From positions 1 through 10,215 of the forward strand of contig MGWJ01000123.1 in the NCBI GenBank assembly GCA_001800945.1: a stretch of 10,215 nucleotides of DNA, written 5' to 3'. Below, one piece after another: positions 6,727 through 10,215 of this stretch (position 1 is its first letter; the number at the start of each line of letters is the position of its first letter). Both the position numbers and the translations under genes were made by a program. Below the pieces are notes generated by a model, which saw only the letters and a list, made by a program, of their open reading frames with translations, made no database searches and was not told the DNA's origin. The stretch comes from Flavobacteria bacterium RIFCSPLOWO2_12_FULL_31_7. GTDB taxonomy: Bacteria; Bacteroidota; Bacteroidia; Flavobacteriales; Flavobacteriaceae.

Positions 6727-6748
6727 AAATACGCATTTTTACGTATTT
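6727..6748. promoter_or_regulatory. Dyad operator candidate upstream of the exported-protein operon (copy 2)
   Basis: AAATACG and CGTATTT are perfect 7-bp inverted arms separated by 8 bases. The arms and spacing match the dyad at 3822-3843. It lies 3 bases after the response regulator stop and 74 bases before the next ATG. It overlaps a -7-like box at 6746-6753. No T-run follows it on either strand, which argues against a simple terminator. Confidence 0.55.
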
Positions 6749-6753
6749 CTTTG
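6746..6753 (+). promoter_or_regulatory. Putative -7 box for the exported-protein operon
   Basis: TTTCTTTG matches TAnnTTTG except for the second base. The dyad at 6727-6748 would cover the region just upstream, in place of a recognisable -33 box, as in promoters that depend on an activator. This is a weak call on its own. Confidence 0.3.
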
Positions 6754-6822
6754 CATCGCACTTACTCCTAATTTTACTTCATAATTACAAACAAAAATTG
6801 TTGAATTAATTCTGAAGAAATT

Positions 6823-7518
6823 ATGAAAAAACGAACCTTATTATCTATTCTGTTTTTGGGATTTATGTTCCAAAATTTACAAGCTCAAGTTGCTGTTAAA
6901 TTTAACACCGGAATGAGTTTTTCAAAACCTGGTGGCGATCTAGGAAATGTTACTACTAAAGGAAAAGCCATGCAATTATTCGCAGAAGGCGAAGTATCGT
7001 ACCATCAAAATTTTTCTAAAAATACCAAATTTGGTATTCGTGGTGGTGTGGTTTTAGGACAAGATTACGCGAATTTTTTAGCGAATGACCGATCAACAGA
7101 ATTAAAAGTTGCTGTAACAAGTTATAAAGCTAGAGTATATCCTTTTGCTTATAGTGGCGATTTAGAAGATGGTTTAGAACAAGTTTTACCTGGAAAATTA
7201 CCTTTAATGATTGAAATACCAGTTTATATTGGAATATATTCTGCTTTTAATAGTCTGCATTTTGATTATGGAACGGCTTCAGGAAAAATATTAGAAACCG
7301 CTTATGTTGATGAAGTAAATTTTCAAGATGCAACCGTGAAACGTACTATGAAATATATAGGTTGGGGATTTCAACCTCAAATTTTTCAATCGGAATCTAA
7401 AAAATGGAATGCTAATGCCGTGTTCGATTTCGGAAAATATTCTTGGACTAATGCTAACGGCGGAACTTCTTCCTTCAAAAGCAATCACGTAGGTTTCGGA
7501 TTACAGTATAACTTTTAA
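6823..7518 (+). CDS. Exported protein, probable small outer-membrane beta-barrel
   Basis: The 231-residue protein starts with a signal peptide (MKKRTLLSILFLGFMFQNLQA, cleavage expected before QVAV). The mature part shows alternating polar and hydrophobic strands: AVKFNTGMSFSK, MQLFAEGEVSYHQNF, TKFGIRGGVVLG, LKVAVTSYKARVYPF, PLMIEIPVYIGIY, YIGWGFQPQIF and NANAVFDFGKYSW. It ends in HVGFGLQYNF, and a C-terminal phenylalanine on a terminal strand is the usual signal for insertion by the BAM machinery. The size fits a barrel of about eight to ten strands. I recognise no specific family. It is the first gene of a three-gene unit, 11 nt before the next, and follows a dyad and promoter candidate, so it may be a target of the adjacent two-component system. 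Confidence 0.75.
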   Translation: MKKRTLLSILFLGFMFQNLQAQVAVKFNTGMSFSKPGGDLGNVTTKGKAMQLFAEGEVSYHQNFSKNTKFGIRGGVVLGQDYANFLANDRSTELKVAVTSYKARVYPFAYSGDLEDGLEQVLPGKLPLMIEIPVYIGIYSAFNSLHFDYGTASGKILETAYVDEVNFQDATVKRTMKYIGWGFQPQIFQSESKKWNANAVFDFGKYSWTNANGGTSSFKSNHVGFGLQYNF

Positions 7519-7529
7519 ATTTAAACAAC

Positions 7530-8888
7530 ATGAAAAATATATTCTTTTTAGCAGTATTAGTAAGCATTTTTAGTTCTGCACAAATTGTAAAACACACCGC
7601 TGCAGATTTTAAATTGTCTCCAGAAGTAACAAAATATGAAGAACAAGAATTTTACTATGAGTTTGGTTTGAAAAAATACCAATTGGCCAGTACTAGAACC
7701 GTTTATTTGAACAAAGGTTTAGTGACTAAAGTTGAAACTAAGTCGAATTATTTCCTTTATATGGAAGCTACAAATACCTATAATTACAAAAATGGTTTGT
7801 TAGAATCCATTTATACTAAAACACAGTTGAGTGATTATACAGAAAATTTCGTGTATAAAAATGGAAAAATCGTGGAGAAAAATCAAGATAAAACACCTGG
7901 AAATAAAACCATATATGCTTACGATAAAAAAGGAAATTTAAGTGAAGAAACGGTTTTCGAAAACAATAAAAAAGTAAAAAGAATTATTTATAGCAATTAT
8001 ATTTCTCCGAATTCGTACCTTAAAAAAACAATTAAATATCACAATGATGTGGAAGACGAAACCAATGAGCAAATTTATGTGAAGGGTTTGCTTCAATCGG
8101 AAAAAAATATTACGCAATATTCTACTTTAGTAGAAAGTTATCAATATGATACATACGGGAATCAAATTGTTTATAAAAGAGACGATAAAACTTATAACAG
8201 TTCTTTTGAATATGACAGTAAAGGGAATGTTTTACGTTCGAAAATCACACAGTTTGATTTTGATACTCAGGAAGATATTAATCATTTCACTTTTGCAAAA
8301 GTGACGTATAGTGATGGTAAGATTGCTGGAAGTACAACTTTTGATACAAATTATGTAAAGAGATTTGATACGAATTCAGCTTCATATAACGTGAATTTTA
8401 GTTTTAATGCGGTATCTGCTGAAGAATTAACTAAAGCAATGAATGATTTAGAAGCTTCTTTATCTTCGGGTTATACAATCAAAAAAAGTGAAGGAAATAC
8501 CTATACGATAAAAGATGCCAACGGTGAAGGAATTACCAATGATGTGAATGCAGTGAGAAGTAATTATGATATTTTAGTATATGATATTTTGTTTAAAAAA
8601 TCGATTTTGTTAAAAGGTTTTTATACCGATGCTGTTAAAATTGGAGAATGGTATAAAATGGAAGAATTGGTGTCACCAACTAATATGTATTGGATTTTTT
8701 CGGACACATCTGAGTTTTTCGTAATTCAGAACGGAACACTTCTGGATAAGTCGTTATACCAACTAGTTAAAACTCAAAAAGAAGATGATTTTATCGTACG
8801 TGAAGCTGGAATTGATAAATATATTATTCGCGATTTGAATTCAAAAGGTTTTGAAACATTTTATCCATTAGAATTTTTAAATGATTAG
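7530..8888 (+). CDS. Exported YD/RHS-like repeat protein, paralogue 1
   Basis: The 452-residue protein has a signal peptide (MKNIFFLAVLVSIFSSA, cleavage before QIVKH). The N-terminal half carries degenerate YD-type beta-hairpin repeats: YNYKNGLLESI (84-94), YAYDKKGNLSEE (129-140), YQYDTYGNQI (204-213) and FEYDSKGNVLRS (227-237). These resemble RHS/YD or MORN-like surface repeats, but there is no RHS core or toxin tip. A conserved block FTFAKVTYSDGKIAGSTTFD (253-272) leads into a different C-terminal half with LLKGFYTDAVKIGEW and VSPTNMYWIF. Both blocks recur in the next gene, so the two are tandem paralogues. It has no catalytic motif I recognise. It is probably periplasmic or at the cell surface, and co-transcribed with its neighbours on either side. 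Confidence 0.8.
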   Translation: MKNIFFLAVLVSIFSSAQIVKHTAADFKLSPEVTKYEEQEFYYEFGLKKYQLASTRTVYLNKGLVTKVETKSNYFLYMEATNTYNYKNGLLESIYTKTQLSDYTENFVYKNGKIVEKNQDKTPGNKTIYAYDKKGNLSEETVFENNKKVKRIIYSNYISPNSYLKKTIKYHNDVEDETNEQIYVKGLLQSEKNITQYSTLVESYQYDTYGNQIVYKRDDKTYNSSFEYDSKGNVLRSKITQFDFDTQEDINHFTFAKVTYSDGKIAGSTTFDTNYVKRFDTNSASYNVNFSFNAVSAEELTKAMNDLEASLSSGYTIKKSEGNTYTIKDANGEGITNDVNAVRSNYDILVYDILFKKSILLKGFYTDAVKIGEWYKMEELVSPTNMYWIFSDTSEFFVIQNGTLLDKSLYQLVKTQKEDDFIVREAGIDKYIIRDLNSKGFETFYPLEFLND

Positions 8889-8889
8889 T

Positions 8890-10215
8890 ATGAAACTTTC
8901 TTTTCTTTTTTTTCTAAGTTGTATTCCCATTTTCGCCCAACAACAATTTAGAACTTCTGATTTTGGGTATTCTAATGATGTGATAAAAGTGGAAGAATCG
9001 CTTTATAAATTCAATAAGGAAACAAAAGGATTTGTTAGAGAGAATACCTATATCACTGAAATCAAAAACACTTATTTTCAGAAGCAAACACTTGAGTCGT
9101 ATTTTGGAGAAAATAGACTAATTGGAGAATATCAGTATCATTATAATCCAGATTTTACGATCAAAGAAATTGCATATAAGTCAGTTGAAGGAAAATTTGG
9201 ATATCCAATGAAGTTCTTATTTCAATACGAAAAAGGGAAATTGAGAAAAATGATTGCTGAAGGAATGCAAACTACTTTCTACGAATATGACAAAAACGGA
9301 AATCGAATCAAAGAAATTGAAAAAGACTTGCGAAATGAAGTGGTAAAAACAATTTTGTATCAAGATTATAAAGGCACTACCACTTATACAAAACTCAATA
9401 AAGATGGCGAGGGAATAGGAACTGATTTTACCAAAGAATACTTTGAAAACGGATTGGTAAAATACAAGGAATTTGTTTCGGGAGATTTTAAATCGGAGAC
9501 CAGTTTTTCGTATGATGCTTTTAGAAATATAAAAACTCAAGTGTATAATGATAGTTCTCGAATCGATTACAATTACGAATTCGATGCGAAAAATAATCGA
9601 ATTAAAATCGCAAAATTGAGTCGAGCTTTGCCAGAAGATAATTCATTTACGTTTGTGAAAATTACGTATGCAGATGGAGCAACTTCTGGAAGTACAAATC
9701 TTGATTTAGATTTCGTAAAAAAATACGATGAGGTATTTCGAGAAAAAGATTCGTTGTTGCAACACTATCAAAAAATTGCTTATTCGGAAAAAGATTATTT
9801 ATCGGTTTTAAAAGGTGATGGAGACAAAATTGAGATTCAAGATTCCTATGATAATAATTTTGAAAAAGTAGTGCAATTTGTTGATACACCAGAACATTCT
9901 AGTTTAGTAATTTTTAATGAAGTAGATCAAACGGTGCATTTTGTAAAAGGATTTTATTTAGATGATTTTTCAAAACACGAATGGCAGGATGCTGAAAAAA
10001 TAGAATCACCAACAAGAATATTTTGGGTAAAAAACAATAAGTTTAAAATTTCATTTTATCAAGATGGAAAGTATTTACAAAGTAGTAATTTTTCGATTGA
10101 AAATGACGAAAACTCGAAACATTTGGTTGTAAAATCAGTTGATGGTACAATATACCAAATTCAAAATATTGATGCTTCTGAAGCAGGAAGATTATATCCA
10201 TTATTTAAAAAATAG
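8890..10215 (+). CDS. Exported YD/RHS-like repeat protein, paralogue 2
   Basis: From the ATG at 8890 the protein has 441 residues and a clean signal peptide (MKLSFLFFLSCIPIFAQ). An earlier in-frame ATG at 8881 would overlap the previous gene by 8 nt and add MIS. I prefer 8890 because it leaves a 1-nt gap and a better signal peptide. YD-like repeats include YEYDKNGNRIKEI (from about residue 131), SYDAFRNIK and YEFDAKNNRI. The block FTFVKITYADGATSGSTNLD and the later VKGFYLDDFSKHEW and ESPTRIFWV align with the preceding protein, with roughly the same spacing, so this is a diverged tandem duplicate. The stop codon is the last three bases of the window, so whether the operon continues cannot be seen. 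Function is unknown. Confidence 0.8.
   Translation: MKLSFLFFLSCIPIFAQQQFRTSDFGYSNDVIKVEESLYKFNKETKGFVRENTYITEIKNTYFQKQTLESYFGENRLIGEYQYHYNPDFTIKEIAYKSVEGKFGYPMKFLFQYEKGKLRKMIAEGMQTTFYEYDKNGNRIKEIEKDLRNEVVKTILYQDYKGTTTYTKLNKDGEGIGTDFTKEYFENGLVKYKEFVSGDFKSETSFSYDAFRNIKTQVYNDSSRIDYNYEFDAKNNRIKIAKLSRALPEDNSFTFVKITYADGATSGSTNLDLDFVKKYDEVFREKDSLLQHYQKIAYSEKDYLSVLKGDGDKIEIQDSYDNNFEKVVQFVDTPEHSSLVIFNEVDQTVHFVKGFYLDDFSKHEWQDAEKIESPTRIFWVKNNKFKISFYQDGKYLQSSNFSIENDENSKHLVVKSVDGTIYQIQNIDASEAGRLYPLFKK

Noticed and set aside
6727..6748. Dyad read as an intrinsic terminator of the response regulator gene
   Set aside because: No T-run follows the hairpin on the plus strand (CTTTGC), and the same arms with the same spacing recur at 3822-3843, where a separate hairpin with a T-run is present. 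A protein-binding site fits better, though both copies lie right after a stop codon, so the alternative is not fully excluded.
8890..8940. Lipoprotein signal (FLSC) in YD-repeat paralogue 2
   Set aside because: The stretch before the cysteine is very short, the -3 residue is not the usual leucine, and a standard signal peptidase I site (IFAQ) follows six residues later.
9217..9540. Minus-strand open frame of 107 codons
   Set aside because: It is antisense to YD-repeat paralogue 2, which has a signal peptide and a clear paralogue. The antisense product has no recognisable features.

Overview
The DNA is AT-rich. Its features fit a member of the Bacteroidota, most likely a Flavobacterium-like Flavobacteriia. 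Secreted proteins have short signal peptides ending in A-Q. Candidate promoters show the TAnnTTTG -7 box of that phylum. Shine-Dalgarno sites are inconspicuous, and GSCFA and DUF4230 proteins and a TPR-fused histidine kinase are typical of the group. The genus is inferred from style, not from a marker gene.

Positions 1-2104 are on the minus strand. They hold the 5' part of a RidA-family gene, cut by the window edge, and upstream of it a half-size ABC exporter (359-2104). The exporter frame is complete except for one in-frame TGA at 854-856, between Walker A and the Q-loop, where relatives usually have glycine. Between the two genes lies a 19/21-bp inverted repeat. A short divergent promoter region (2105-2209) separates this block from the rest, which is all on the plus strand.

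Positions 2210-3823 are a two-gene operon: a GSCFA-domain protein, with an in-frame array of 7-bp repeats, and a membrane-anchored DUF4230 protein. A hairpin plus T-run at 3852-3895 looks like its terminator.

Positions 3896-6723 encode a signalling unit: a 90-residue membrane-anchored coiled-coil protein, a histidine kinase with a periplasmic TPR sensor and a NarL/DesK-type core, and a NarL/LuxR-type response regulator 2 nt downstream. Positions 6823-10215 encode three exported proteins in a tight operon: a probable small outer-membrane beta-barrel and two tandem paralogues with YD/RHS-like repeats.

The most notable observation is a pair of near-identical 22-bp dyads, AAATACG-N8-CGTATtt. One lies just upstream of the signalling operon (3822-3843) and the other just upstream of the exported-protein operon (6727-6748). 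The simplest reading is an autoregulated two-component system controlling an adjacent operon of envelope proteins of unknown function. The link is inferred, but it is specific and testable. No RNA genes, CRISPR arrays, insertion sequences or phage genes were seen.
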